NCBI GenBank assembly: GCA_027886185.1
Contig: WOAB01000056.1
Coordinates: 3,596,001-3,660,000, forward strand
Length of the DNA: 64,000 nt
Source: Rheum nobile
Taxonomy: Eukaryota > Streptophyta > Magnoliopsida > Caryophyllales > Polygonaceae
Direction: 5' to 3'
Made by a program: the position numbers and the translations under genes. This document shows positions 1 to 10,611 of this stretch, in pieces; the stretch's first letter is position 1, and each line of letters starts with the position of its first letter. The notes below the pieces were generated by a model. That model ran no database searches. It saw only the letters and a program-made list of their open reading frames with translations, and was not told the origin of the DNA.

Positions 1-534
1 GGGTTTAGTTCCAGTAGAATTAGAAAAAGATTATATAGCTAATAAAATGTTTTGACCGTTAAAAAATAGTTAATTGTCAAGATTATATTCTTCTTTCGCC
101 ATATTAATCTTTAGTTTTTAGTATTTTGATTATTTTTTAATTATAATATTTTTAATACTTTACCTATAGTGTTTCTTTTAAAACTTTCAAGAACATGAAT
201 GAAAAAATCGAATTCGAGTCTTTCTGGCCGCATCAGCATGTATGAAAATTTTGATATTGTGAGGGTATCTTCGAATTAATGTAGAGTAGTCGAAAACTAT
301 TTATAAACTGTTTCTAAAACTGAAGAGGATTAACCCTAATATCTTTTTGGTGCCACATGAGATACGCATTTAGGCCATTAGAATCGGAGAGGACATTGCC
401 AAACAAAGATAAAATCAAAAGAATTGTATATTGAGACAGAAAATTTATCTAGCAAAATCTGGATTTTTTTTTACCGATATGATATATCATATGGTTTTTA
501 AATTCGAATTATAATAATGAGCCTTTTTTTTGTG
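1..534. other. AT-rich non-coding DNA, probably intron of the P450 gene
   Basis: No coding segment is recognisable. The two downstream P450 exons begin at a splice acceptor at 5616, and the copia element at 535-5491 lies between, so this stretch is inferred to be the upstream part of the same intron. The P450 5' exons would be left of the window. Confidence 0.4.
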
Positions 535-754
535 TGAAATACTCAGTTATCACTAAGAGGAAAGAAAGAGAAAGAAACGAACTCCATTGATGAGAGCTCA
601 AAGCTCTGTATTACAGAGAGGAAATAATGAATTATGTTACACACGCGTAAGAGAGAGAAAGAAGGAAGGGAAAGTCTTATACAGACTCTGACGTCAACAA
701 CTAAGAATTAATTGACTCTTAATATCACTAACTGAGCTTAGCTCATATACTTCA
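535..754 (-). repeat. 3' LTR of copia 1
   Basis: About 220 bp, nearly identical to 5261-5491. It starts TGAAATACTC and ends ATACTTCA on the plus strand. Small indels distinguish the two copies, for example in the GAGAGAGAAAG tract. Confidence 0.92.
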
Positions 755-764
755 TATCCCCCTT
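755..764 (-). other. Polypurine tract of copia 1
   Basis: On the minus strand this reads AAGGGGGATA immediately before the LTR start TGAAGTATATG, the expected place for plus-strand DNA priming. Confidence 0.75.
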
Positions 765-3700
765 CAAGGTGGAATTGGTGGAGAATCAACTGATCCCAAC
801 TTGAAAGAAAGAAATCGATGTTGAAGTTCTCCCAAAGGTTTAGTTAAAACATCAGCGAGCTGGAACTGGGATTTGACATGAGAGGTGTAGATGAAGCCTT
901 CACTGACTTTATCCCGGACATAATGGCAATCGATATTGAGATGTTTTGTCCGTTCATGATACACTGGATTAGCAGCTATGTGCTCAGTTGCTTTGTTGTC
1001 ACAATATAAAGCAATAGGCAGAGGAACTGTGACAAATAAATCCTGCAAGAGACCATGAAGCCAGACAATTTCACTAGTGGTAGAAGACATACTTCTATAT
1101 TCAGATTCTGCAGAAGATTTGGAGACTGTCTTTTGCTTCTTTGTCTTCCAGGAGATCAAGGCATCACCAAGAAACACACAGTAAGCACTTAGTGACCTTG
1201 CAGAAAACTTACAAGAACCCTAATCTGCATCACTATAACCACTGAGGAGAGGAATAGATTTTACTGGATAGAAGAGACCCCAATTTAAGGTACCTTTCAA
1301 GTATTTAACCACATGTAAGGCAGCCTGCAAATGAGGTGCTCGAGGAGAACTCAGAAACTGACTGAGATGTTGAACAGAAAATGACAAATCAGGCCTAGTG
1401 ATGTTGAGATAAAGAAGTCTTCCTACTAACCTTCTATAGACCTCAGGATAAGATAGAGGTAATCCTTCATCAATAGACAAATTGAGACCTTTCTGAAGAG
1501 GGGAAGATACAGCATGACAATCCAACATGTCAAGATCCTTAAGTATATCCAAGATATACTTTCTCTGATTAATAATTGTCCCTTTAGCAGATCGAGCAAC
1601 TTCAATGCCAAGAAAAAAAATGAATCTGTCCCAAATCCTTGATAGTAAAAGCAGAATGCAAGCCAACCTTTGTAGCCAACAAGAAATTAGTATCATTCCC
1701 AGTTAATAACAAGTCATCCACATAGACCAAGGCAATATCAATCAAATCACCAGCCTTCCTTACAAACAAAGAATAATCCTGCCTGGACTGAACATATCCC
1801 AACTTAAGTAAGTAGGCAGTCAACTCAATATTCCATTGGCGAGATGCCTGTTTAATACCATATAAAGACCTTACCAATCTGCACACCTTACCAGTCTTAG
1901 CCTTAGCATAACTAGGGGGTGGTGTCATGTAAACTTCTTCATCCAAATATCCTTGAAGAAAAGCATTATTAATATCCAACTGAAAGATATCCCATTGCTT
2001 CATAGCAGATAGAGCAATCAATGTTCTCACAGTAGCCAATTTAGCAACTAGAGAAAAGGTATATTTATAATCCTTACCCTCAACTTGATTATAGCCTTTA
2101 GCTACTAGTCGGGCATTATACCTTTCAACAGATCCATCTGACATGTACTTCACTTTATAGACCCATTTACAACCAACTGCCTTCTTATCTGGAGGAAGAG
2201 AAGTCAACTCCCATGTGTGATTAGTTTCTAAGGCCTTCAACTCAGCTACCATAGCATCTTCCCAACAAGGTTGTCCCTTAGCTTGTGCATAAGAATGTGG
2301 CTCAATGACAACACAAGCATTATAAAAGGAAGCAACATAGTCAGCAGAAAAATCAATAAACTCAATAAGAGTTGAAGAATAAAGAGAGGAGGAATGTGAG
2401 GCCCTGGAAGGACAGAAATAGTCCTGCAATCTCAATGGGTGTGACTTAAGTCTAACAAATCTCCTAGGAGGAGGAATATAGGGTGCTGGTGCAGAAATCT
2501 CTTCAGAAGTAGGGCTTAAAGAAACATCATGTGCAAGAGATGCCAAAAGAACCTCTTCAGGAATAGGAGAAATAAATGTTTCAGGAAGGACATCAGATTG
2601 TGCAGGCAAAACTGAAGTTGTTCTCAAAGGAACTATGCAATCTGTAGCAGGATTCACCAAAGGTAACTGACTTGACAAAGGTGCAATAGGAGGTAAAGGA
2701 GACTTATAAGGGAAATCAGACTCTCGAAAAATGACATCCATGGATACAAATAAGCTATGACTGTCAAGATCATATAACTGATATCCTTTTTGGCCAGAAG
2801 GATAGCCAATAAACATGCACTTTCTTGACTGAGTGCCAAACTTATCTCTCTTAAGTTGTGGTGGTTTAGCAAAACATAGACAACCAAGTACTCTTAAGTC
2901 ATCATAAACTGGCTTCTTGTGAAACAACTGCTCATAAGGGACAGACCAATTTAAAACTGAACTAGGCATCAGATTAATGACATGAACTGCAACTAGCACA
3001 CAATGCCCCCAAAACTTAATTGGTAGATTAGCATGTAACCTCATAGCCCGTGCAGTCTCAATAAGATGTCGATGCTTTCTCTTAACTCGACCATTCTGCT
3101 GTGGATTACCAGGAATAGTTCTCTGATGAACAATACCATTAACAACAAACAAATCTCTACATTTCTGCTGAACAAATTTTGTGCCATTGTCACTTCGAAG
3201 AACTTTAAGAGAAGTGTGAAAGTGATTCTTCACATAAGCAAGGAAGGACTCAATAATTGTGGGCACCTGATGTTTGTGTTTGAGCATATAAATCCAAGTG
3301 AACCTTGTGTTGTCATCAAGAATGGTAAGAAAATATGATGCACCACAAACACTTGGTGTGTTGTAAGGACCCCATAGGTCAAAATGAACAATATCAAATG
3401 GAAGTGAAGCCACTGATTCACTTCTATGAAACTGGTCTTTACAATGTTTGGCCAAAACACAACTTTTACAAAACAAGTTTGCATTGCTATCTATAAGAGA
3501 AACAGACAAATGTTTCAATTTTCCCTTAGAACAATGTCATAGCCTCTCATGTAAGATCTTAGTTGAAACATTAGCATTTGAATCAACTGTATTACATGAA
3601 TCAATCCCTTTATTAGCAAAACCAAAGGATCCTTCCTGATGCAAGTCTGGGACCACTTGAGCAACATACAAGCCTCCAGCTCTTTCCCCTTCAAATACAG

Positions 3701-3992
3701 TCTGTCTAGTGATAGGGTCCTGAAACAAGATTCTATCAGCCTTTATAACCCCAAGAAAACCATGATCATCAATCAGCTTTGTGACAGATAACAAATTATG
3801 TTGAAAACCAGGAACAAGAAGAACATTATGAATCACCAGAACATGACTGATTCTGACACTCCCAACAACATCAACTGCCTTAATACTGCCATCAGGTAGA
3901 GCCACTCGAATATGTTTCAATAACCCTTTTCTAGCTAGAAATATACTATGATCAGATATCATGTGGTCGTTGCACCAGTATCCACTATCCAA
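764..3992 (-). pseudogene. copia 1 pol (protease end, integrase, RT, RNase H), broken
   Basis: The remnant of a copia polyprotein is read in pieces. 3537-3992 holds the end of protease and the GAG-pre-integrase region. 1602-3518 holds the integrase core (motifs HFDLWGPY and RSDNG) and RT with the catalytic YVDD box. 1220-1696 holds the RT C-terminal part in another frame. 764-1177 holds RNase H (SWKTKKQ, SSAESEY, ADVLTKPL). Breaks: a stop near 3537, a frameshift near 1650, and a stop between 1178 and 1220. The third acidic residue of the integrase triad, normally Glu in the NG..ERKH motif, is Lys here (NGRVKRKHRH); the copia 2 copy has Glu at the same place. Confidence 0.9.
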
Positions 3993-5179
3993 TTACCAGG
4001 ATTATTAGAAGAAGGGACAGAAAACACATTAGAGTCAACAACTTTACCTGCAAAGTTTGCAGATGAGGATGCTTCCTTCCCCTGGAATAGCTTGACCATT
4101 TCCTGACATACAGCATTCACCAATGCACTGTCTATGCCAGGATTCCTCTTTTCATGATTCTCCAGAGGATTTTTAAGTTCACTATCAACAACATTAGCCC
4201 TCTTGTCATTTTGCTTAAACCTCCAATTAGGTGGATAACCATTAAGCTTGTAGCACTGATCTTTGAGGTGACCTTTGACATGGCAAAAGTCACACCTCTT
4301 ATCAGTTCTACCTCCTTTCTTGAAACCATCTATAGGCTGAAAATACTTTTGAAACTGTTGATATTGCTTCCTAGTAAAAGTGTTAACTGACAAAGCCTCG
4401 CCATCTTGATGAACATTCAGTGTTCCACTCATAATCTTTTGTCTTTCAGCTTGCTGAACGAGATAAAAAAACCTTGTTTACTAAAGGCATCAGATCCAAA
4501 GCCAAGATATTACTTCTTATACCATCAAATTCTTCTCCCAATCCATTAGGAATTGAAGAACTCAATTTCTAGACTCTTGATCTTGAAGTTTCTTCATGAT
4601 TTCACAAGTACATTTCCCTAACATGTCACACTCACACACAGGTGAATACTCCAAGCAACCGATCTCATCCTAAATTCCTTTAAGTTTGCAGTAATAATCT
4701 CCCACAGATTGAACACCTTGCTGCAAAGAACCTACAGTTTTTTTGAGTTGATACAACATTGGTCCATTAGTTTGACCAAAACGTTCGATCAATTCATCCC
4801 ATAATTGTTTTGCTGAATTCACTTTCATGAAGGTTCTTGAAATATTCCCTTCCATGGAATTCACCAACCAACACCTGACCATATAATCGGCCTTGATCCA
4901 TCGATCGCAATCCATAGATCCCGCATTCGGCTTCAAACACGAGCCATCAATAAAACCTAATTTTGATTTCGCTCCCAATGCCATTTTAACATTGTAACTC
5001 CAGTTTAAGAAGTTCATACCATTCAAATGCATCGCGACTAACTAAGCTCCATGATGATCTGAATTGGATAGCGTCAGAGGATCATTCGAAGCGACTCCTT
5101 GCTGATTCAATCCTCCTTGGCGATTCAAATCATCTCCTCGAATTTGTTGAGGTTCGTTTCCCTGATTCGCATTGTCCAT
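3959..5179 (-). pseudogene. copia 1 gag with protease start, broken
   Basis: The reading starts at ATG 5177-5179, just inside the right LTR and primer site. The gag N-terminal domain (NFLNWSYNVKMAL, YMVRCWLVNSM, QLWDELIERF) lies around 4670-5032. Stops occur at 5042-5044 and 4670-4672. The distal part, 3959-4432, has a CCHC zinc knuckle (CDFCHVKGHLKDQC) and the protease active site WIVDTGA. A frame change then occurs near 3960-3990. Capsid-type gag binds the element RNA; the knuckle is the nucleic-acid-binding part. Confidence 0.88.
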
Positions 5180-5246
5180 CGCGAAATCAATCGTGTTCAC
5201 AAGATCAAGAAAACAACGGAAAGAATGTGAGAACTGAGCTTGTTAA

Positions 5247-5258
5247 GCTCTGATACCA
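5247..5258 (-). other. Primer binding site of copia 1 (initiator-Met tRNA)
   Basis: The minus strand reads TGGTATCAGAGC two bases inside the 5' LTR, the classic complement of the 3' end of plant initiator methionine tRNA. Confidence 0.9.
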
Positions 5259-5260
5259 TA

Positions 5261-5491
5261 TGAAACACTCAGTTATCACTAAGAGGAAAGAAAGAGAAAG
5301 AAACAAACTCCATTGATGAGAGCTCAAAGCTCTGTATTACAGAGAGGAAATAATGAATTATGTTACACAGGCGTAATTAAGAGAGAGAAAGAAGAAAGGG
5401 AAAGTCTTATACAGACTCTGACGTCAGCAACTAACAACTAAGAACTAATTGACTCTTAATACCACTAACTGAGCTTAACTCATATACTTCA
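5261..5491 (-). repeat. 5' LTR of copia 1
   Basis: About 231 bp, matching 535-754. It begins TGAAACACTC and ends ATACTTCA on the plus strand. Confidence 0.92.
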
Positions 5492-5616
5492 TATTTTTGT
5501 ATATAAGTCGACTGTAGAATAGAGATCGAGCTATATAATGGTTTGACATGTGCCATGGACAAACACTAGAAAAAAACCATAATCATTTCAAGTCTTAAAC
5601 ATGTTGTTTGTTGCAG

Positions 5617-7116
5617 GATATAATTGGCTCAGGGATGGACTCATCATCAAAGGCTGTAGAATGGGCAATGGCAGAACTTCTGAACCACCCCCAAATCCTA
5701 CAAAAGGCTCACCAAGAACTGCACACAAGCGTCGGCAGAGGCAAACTCATCAAAGACTCCCACATTTGCAAGCTTCCCTACATCCAAGCACTGCTAAAGG
5801 AGACTTTTCGACTCCATCCACCGGTTCCCTTTCTCCCCCCTCGTCGAACCCAAAACGACGTCGAATTTCACGGCTACACAATCCCTAAGGGCTCAAGATT
5901 GTTGGTAATTTCATTTTTTTTCATCTCCACGAGGACCTAATTTCGATCAAATAACTCACTATTTTTTAAATATTATAGATCGATCTACCTTCATTGGTAG
6001 TACTAATAATTTTATAAGGGTTTTTTTATAAAAAAACAATGTCACAAAATTTTGAGAAAATCAATACAATAATAACGACTAAATATCACTTACATATATG
6101 ATACTAATTTTTTTATTTAATCCAATTTTAGGACATTTTCCTGATTTTTTTTAAATGTCTAAGAAACTCAAGGAAACGACCACCATTTGAAGATGCTCCT
6201 GAATTCCAAAATAATGCATTACACCCAATTTTAAGAAAACCAATTTTATGACATTTCGAAAATAATGGTGGTCAAAGATTTTGAGAAAAAAACAATGGAA
6301 TAATAACAAGTGAGAATCACTTGCATGATACTCATTTCTTGATTTAACCCAATCTTATAACATTTTGCTCATTTTTTTTTTCCAAATGTGTAAGAGACTC
6401 AAGCAAAAAAAAACCATTAAAGATGCTCTTGGATTTTAAAAATAATGCATTAAATTACATTATTATGTATTAAATGTAAAATTTAATATTCCCTTCATTT
6501 CACAATACTTGTCTTTCAAGTCATTTGTTGGTGTTTTATAATACTTTTTCTTGTGTATTTTTTACATATATACCATTATAATTTTTAACACTTTTAAGAT
6601 AAATGAGGTGAAAAAATATTAGTAATAGTATTGAAAGTAACAAAACAAAGTTATAAATAAGGACATATATGTGTAGTACGTTGTCTAAAATACAAGTATT
6701 ATGTGATACGGAAGGAAGGAGTACAAAATAATAAGTACAATTTAATAAAGTAAAACTAACTTTGGAGCATATATTGTTTTAAATAGGTAAACCTGTGGGC
6801 CATCGGTCGAGATCCGGACGATTGGGCGAATCCGGACTCATTTGCACCGGAGAGGTTCTTGGAGTCCAACATGGACGTAAAACGACAGCGTTTCGAGCTT
6901 ATTCCGTTCAGTGCTGGTAGGAGAATATGTCCTGGAATGGCTTTGGCGTCGCGAACTGTCCTAACTATGGTTGCGTCCTTGATAAATTGTTTCGACTGGA
7001 AGCTTGAAGATGAGGGTGACGTGGACATGCTGGCTGAGTTTCGGATCACCTTAAAGAAGGCTCGACCTCTACGTGCGGTCCCCATTGATCGCGTTTCCCT
7101 CAACTACTCTGCTTGA
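5617..7116 (+). CDS. Cytochrome P450, CYP76-like, last two exons (partial)
   Basis: Exons 5617-5904 and 6787-7116 join in phase 0 (acceptor TTGCAG|GAT at 5616, donor TTG|GTAATT after 5904, acceptor AAATAG|GTA at 6786) and give 205 residues. P450s are haem monooxygenases, usually anchored in the ER. Visible parts: the I-helix (GSGMDSSS, with Ser where Thr is usual in the oxygen-binding motif), the K-helix ETFR, the PERF motif, the haem loop FSAGRRICPG with the cysteine ligand, and the C-terminal RPLRAVP typical of CYP76-type enzymes. The N-terminal 290 or so residues are missing and should lie left of the window, across an intron interrupted by copia 1. Both exons are free of stops, so the gene may still work. 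Substrate unknown. Confidence 0.85.
5905..6786 (+). other. P450 intron containing a Stowaway-like MITE
   Basis: A GT-AG intron of about 880 bp, AT rich. It holds two loosely repeated stretches with shared wording (around 6010-6250 and 6230-6470, both with GACATTTTC-like, TGATACT-like and CTCAAG-like segments). Confidence 0.7.
6488..6724. mobile_element. Stowaway-like MITE in P450 intron
   Basis: The left end reads ATTCCCTTCATTTCACAATA and the right end GTGATACGGAAGGAAGGAGTA. They are imperfect inverted repeats of the CTCCCTCCGT type, with ACTTGTCTTT/CAAGTATT complementarity just inside. No coding capacity. Confidence 0.65.
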
Positions 7117-8611
7117 ATATGACGATGAATAAACTCATAGTGCGCACTATATACTCGATCATATCAAAACAGAGGCCTATATATGATAGAATAGAATTGA
7201 GAATATATCACTTAATTGGAGGTCTTTCTTGTACTGTGTGTAAGCCATTAGCCATGCCAGGCAAATAAGTTGGCATTATCGTAAGTAAATGAAAGTTTCC
7301 CTTCAATAAGTATGCACCAAATTATATATACTTTGTATCACTTTTTATGTGTGATGTCTACCATCTTTTATATTTTATTATATAATACTTTTATGAGTTA
7401 CACATAGATAGTAACAAGTGCGCAAGATAAAAGAATAGAGAAAGAATTTCACTTCGGATTCATAAATGAAGATAAGACCATTATGAGATACTTCATTTAT
7501 TATTAATTAGTTTTGGGTTGAAATTCCACGCCTACGAGTGGAGTCAAGGAGGGTTAGGGGGACTGATGCACCGCCTTCCCTCTAATGAACCCCTTGGATC
7601 TCGTCGAGTTTCGCCCCCATAATTTTTATTTATAATCATAAAATAATAAAAGAATAACAAGGAAAACATCGTGGTTAGTAGTTTCTGTGTTGATACTTAT
7701 ATAAAAATCAATAAGTCTCGAGTTCAATTCATATCAATTCTTTTATTTTTTATTTCTTTTTATTAAAAAGAAATTGAAAATTTATAGTAATTAAATGGTT
7801 TTAAAAATTACAAAAAATTACAGATTGATCAAATTTCAATTGGTGGTTCTTCATATGTGCTTCTCATTAGTTTACATATATTACTAAAAATGTCAATGAT
7901 TCAGTCGGGAAAAAGATTTGAACTAAAACTCGCCCCCATTGAACAAATTCCTAGCTCTGCCACTACTCACGGGTTTATGTGTTGGACTTTATTGGCGTTT
8001 GCGCATAGAGTAACACGTTTCCAGTAATTGGCCCATCAAACTTTAACACAACTAGAAACGTGTTACTGGAAACTTGCAGGATACTCATTACAATTAGAAT
8101 GTATTAAAATGTATTAAATTGATCATTTAAAGAAATTTAGTATAAGATAATGTATTATTTGAGGGAATTCAAACGGACCCTAAAACACCTATTCCTTACC
8201 AGTCAAATCCTACCAATTTGAGGCAAAGAACACAATAGTAAACTTGACCTTGATCTCGAAACACAAGGTATAAATATGGAGCAGTTTGGTTACGAACCAA
8301 AAAAATCCAAAATCTTAATGACATCAACTAAAAAAAAACTTAATCTTAAAATACTAACCGAAACGACCTTGAATTCATGGAACACAAACGAAAGTTTTCT
8401 ATTTATTTTCTACTGCAGCCCGAGACCCTATTTTAATCAGAGTGATTTAGGATATGATTGATACTTTATGAACATTTTTTATATTACTTATTTTTTACCT
8501 TCTACATATTTTCATATCAAACAAACTTCAAAATTTAGTAAAAGATATTTATAAATTTTTTCTCCAAACGAAGCATTATTCCTAGCTTTTTTTATGAAAT
8601 TATTCATAGCT
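7117..8611. other. Intergenic DNA with transposon-like scraps
   Basis: No gene seen. 7500-7970 contains CGCCCCCAT twice (near 7612 and 7932) and ends in GCTCTGCCACTACTC, wording common at ends of plant hAT-type elements. 7672-7725 has tRNA-like A- and B-box wording (GTGGTTAGTAGTT, GAGTTCAATTC). 8011-8085 contains the inverted pair GTTTCCAGTAA/TTACTGGAAAC. 8090-8182 ends GAGGGAATTCAAACGGACCCT, similar to one end of the MITE at 23267-23391. Confidence 0.4.
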
Positions 8612-8914
8612 TTTTTTTAAAAAGGTAAAAATTAGATTGAAAACCACATAAAAAACGATTTCTCAGTCTATAGCATCATTGCGGATGAGAATTACAAGTT
8701 CTAGAGTAGCTCGAATATCTTTCAAGGAACTCCGCTGCCCCAGCTTTGCAATGAAGTCGGCCACAACGTTTGTTTCTCTGAAGACATGACAAATCTGCAC
8801 TGAAGAAAACAATTGTAAAACACAAAGGATATCAGAAATTAAAATTTCAATATCCCAATGACAGTGCCAGATTTTATTAAGAACGTTCACATTAAGAATG
8901 TTCACAATAGTAAG
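8612..8914 (-). mobile_element. L1-type LINE 1, 3' segment (RNase H end, tail)
   Basis: The minus strand encodes the C-terminal half of an RNase H domain (HVFRETNVVADFIAK with the last catalytic Asp; residues read from 8663-8914). It ends in a T run on the plus strand (poly-A tail) near 8612-8620. The matching 5' half resumes at 13897, so a gypsy element split this LINE. Close kin of LINE 2 (16820-23149), which ends with almost the same text. Confidence 0.85.
8910..8914. repeat. Target duplication GTAAG, left copy
   Basis: GTAAG precedes the left gypsy LTR and recurs at 13897-13901 straight after the right LTR. The intact LINE 2 has one GTAAG at the matching spot (near 17105). Confidence 0.85.
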
Positions 8915-9656
8915 TGATAGCTCCATGACCCCCTCGATGACGGCGAAGGACGAAGAGGAAACAATGGGAGTGCACTCGAAGAGAGCCAGACGCGGCGTAG
9001 CAGAACAAGAGCGTTTCCGCGACCGCGGAGGACATAACCGCGACCGCGGAAGACATGGCCGCGACCGCGGAAGACTTCGCCGCGACCGCGGAAATATAGC
9101 TGAATTACGAGAGTCTACAGAAACTTTTCCGCGACCGCGGAAACGACGCTGATTTCCGAGACTTTATAGGAACTTTTCCGCGATCGCGGAAGTATTGTCC
9201 GCGATTGCGGAATTGACACGATCGTTCGCGTCTTACAGAAACTTTTCCGCGACCGCGGAAACGGGCCCGAACGTTCGCTGTTTCGTCTTTATTTCCGAAA
9301 CTTATTATTATTTGTTAGTGACTATTTAAACTAGCAAACCCTAGTTTTTAATGTGATGTTGATTTGAATAGTAAAGTTGAGTACGCTCCTTCCTTGAATC
9401 CCAACATCAAACCCTTCGATCCCACGGATCAAACTATCTCGTAGCTCGTCGCTTCGAGCAATCAAACACCGTCTCTTCGGTGTCTCGTGATCATCAATTT
9501 GACCTCTCCGTTCATCTCTTTGAACGAGTTTGAAGGCTATCTCTTTAGCCCTAGGAAAGCCATCACTTTGGCTACGGAAGAGAAGTTTCAACTACAAGCT
9601 TGAAGAATCAAAGATCCTACGATTTGCAAACGACACTTAAGGGGTTGTTCGCATCA
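8915..9656 (+). repeat. Left LTR of the gag-protease gypsy element
   Basis: 742 bp. The first part carries eight CCGCGNNNGCGG palindromes between 9017 and 9258. The rest includes the AAACCCTAG stretch near 9335 and the Ser/Phe-rich-looking TTCGAGCAATCAAACACCG region shared with the LTR at 48705-50883. Confidence 0.9.
9017..9258. repeat. Array of CCGCGACCGCGG palindromes (left LTR)
   Basis: Palindrome centres fall at about 9022, 9043, 9064, 9085, 9134, 9183, 9204 and 9252. Spacing is 21 bp for the first four, then about 49, 49, 21 and 48. Each unit is CCGCG, two bases, then CGCGG (one reads TGCGG). The first four also read as a seven-residue repeat (RDRG-containing) in the plus frame that runs in from pol. 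Confidence 0.85.
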
Positions 9657-9658
9657 AC

Positions 9659-9671
9659 TAGCATCAGAGCC
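9659..9671 (+). other. Primer binding site-like sequence of the gypsy element
   Basis: TAGCATCAGAGCC lies three bases inside the left LTR. It matches the initiator-Met primer TGGTATCAGAGCC except for two substitutions. Confidence 0.7.
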
Positions 9672-9826
9672 TATCCAAGCTAAGTTTGTTTCTTCTCTCT
9701 TATTGTGTTTCCTTGAAAATTTTCCGCTTGCAAACCCAGATTTTTTTTCTCACCACCACCATTTGCCAGAATTTCCCCTGCCGTGAACACCACCACCACC
9801 GTCCGCCACCACCACCATTGCCCGCC

Positions 9827-9830
<4 letters not shown>

Positions 9831-9892
<62 letters not shown>
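9831..9892. repeat. (TC)31 microsatellite in gypsy leader
   Basis: A perfect TC dinucleotide run in the untranslated leader. It produces long spurious open frames of Leu/Ser or Arg/Glu on both strands. Confidence 0.98.
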
Positions 9893-9894
<2 letters not shown>

Positions 9895-10611
9895 GGCTAC
9901 AACCCTAATTTTCCTTAGGTTTTGGTTACTCTTAAACAAGAGTAATCTTTGACTTTTCAACAGCCCTTAAATATCTCCTTCTAGCAATATCTTGTTTCCT
10001 TACTTGCATATTTGATTTCCTTGTTTCTTGTTGATTACTTCTTGCTTCATCTTTGGATTAATTGCTAGACTAGTTGTTAGATCTCATTCCCTCATAGTTG
10101 CATCGTCTCTTCTTTCTTTTCACGCACTTGCTTGTGTGGTTCCTTCTTGCTTGATTCCAAATCATATAAAAAAAATAGCGTGACCGTATAAACAAAAACA
10201 AACATACCATTCTCACCTTCCATCAAACAAAACAAAAAGGTTTGGGAAGACGGAAGCCTCAAACACATCATAAAAGGCAGAGAACGCACCATACGGTCAT
10301 ACTCCATCTTCTCTTCTTTCATGTCTCTACGCAACTCTCATTGAAAAGGGCAAAATTTTCAACTCTTGTGATTAATTCTGAGAAACTTGATTTGATCTGC
10401 TTGCACTTGGAAATTTGTGTGTTGTTTGGGACGTGATTTGCTAGTTCTTGCTTTTTGCCTTCCGTTCAAGCCTCTCCTTCCTCACGAGCAACCAAAATTA
10501 GTACGCCCAGCGGAAAATTTATTGGTTCACTTTTGAGACAAGGACTTGGCTTGGACTTGTTCTTTGCTTGGTGCAACTTACTCCTTGTGTTATATGCTTC
10601 GTATAGGTACC

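Larger units (their letters stand above)
535..5491 (-). mobile_element. Ty1/copia LTR retrotransposon 1 (full length, inactivated)
   Basis: The element reads leftwards. Two LTRs (535-754 and 5261-5491) both run TGAA...TTCA on the plus strand. They enclose a primer binding site next to the right LTR, a gag-pol coding region in copia order (gag, protease, integrase, RT, RNase H), and a polypurine tract next to the left LTR. Flanking target duplications could not be matched cleanly. The coding region has several stops and frame changes, so it is a dead copy. It shares gag wording and pol order with copia 2 at 38018-44245, so the two belong to related families. Confidence 0.93.

Noticed and set aside
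530..5500. Target duplication TTTTTGT for copia 1
   Set aside because: Similar words occur on both sides but not directly next to the LTR ends, so no duplication is asserted.
8898..9152. Possible Arg-rich RNA-binding protein
   Set aside because: It is the translated LTR palindrome array; in the left LTR the frame is not joined to any gene.
9686..9960. Open frames with Ser-Leu or Arg-Glu repeats
   Set aside because: Produced by the (TC)31 microsatellite in the gypsy leader.
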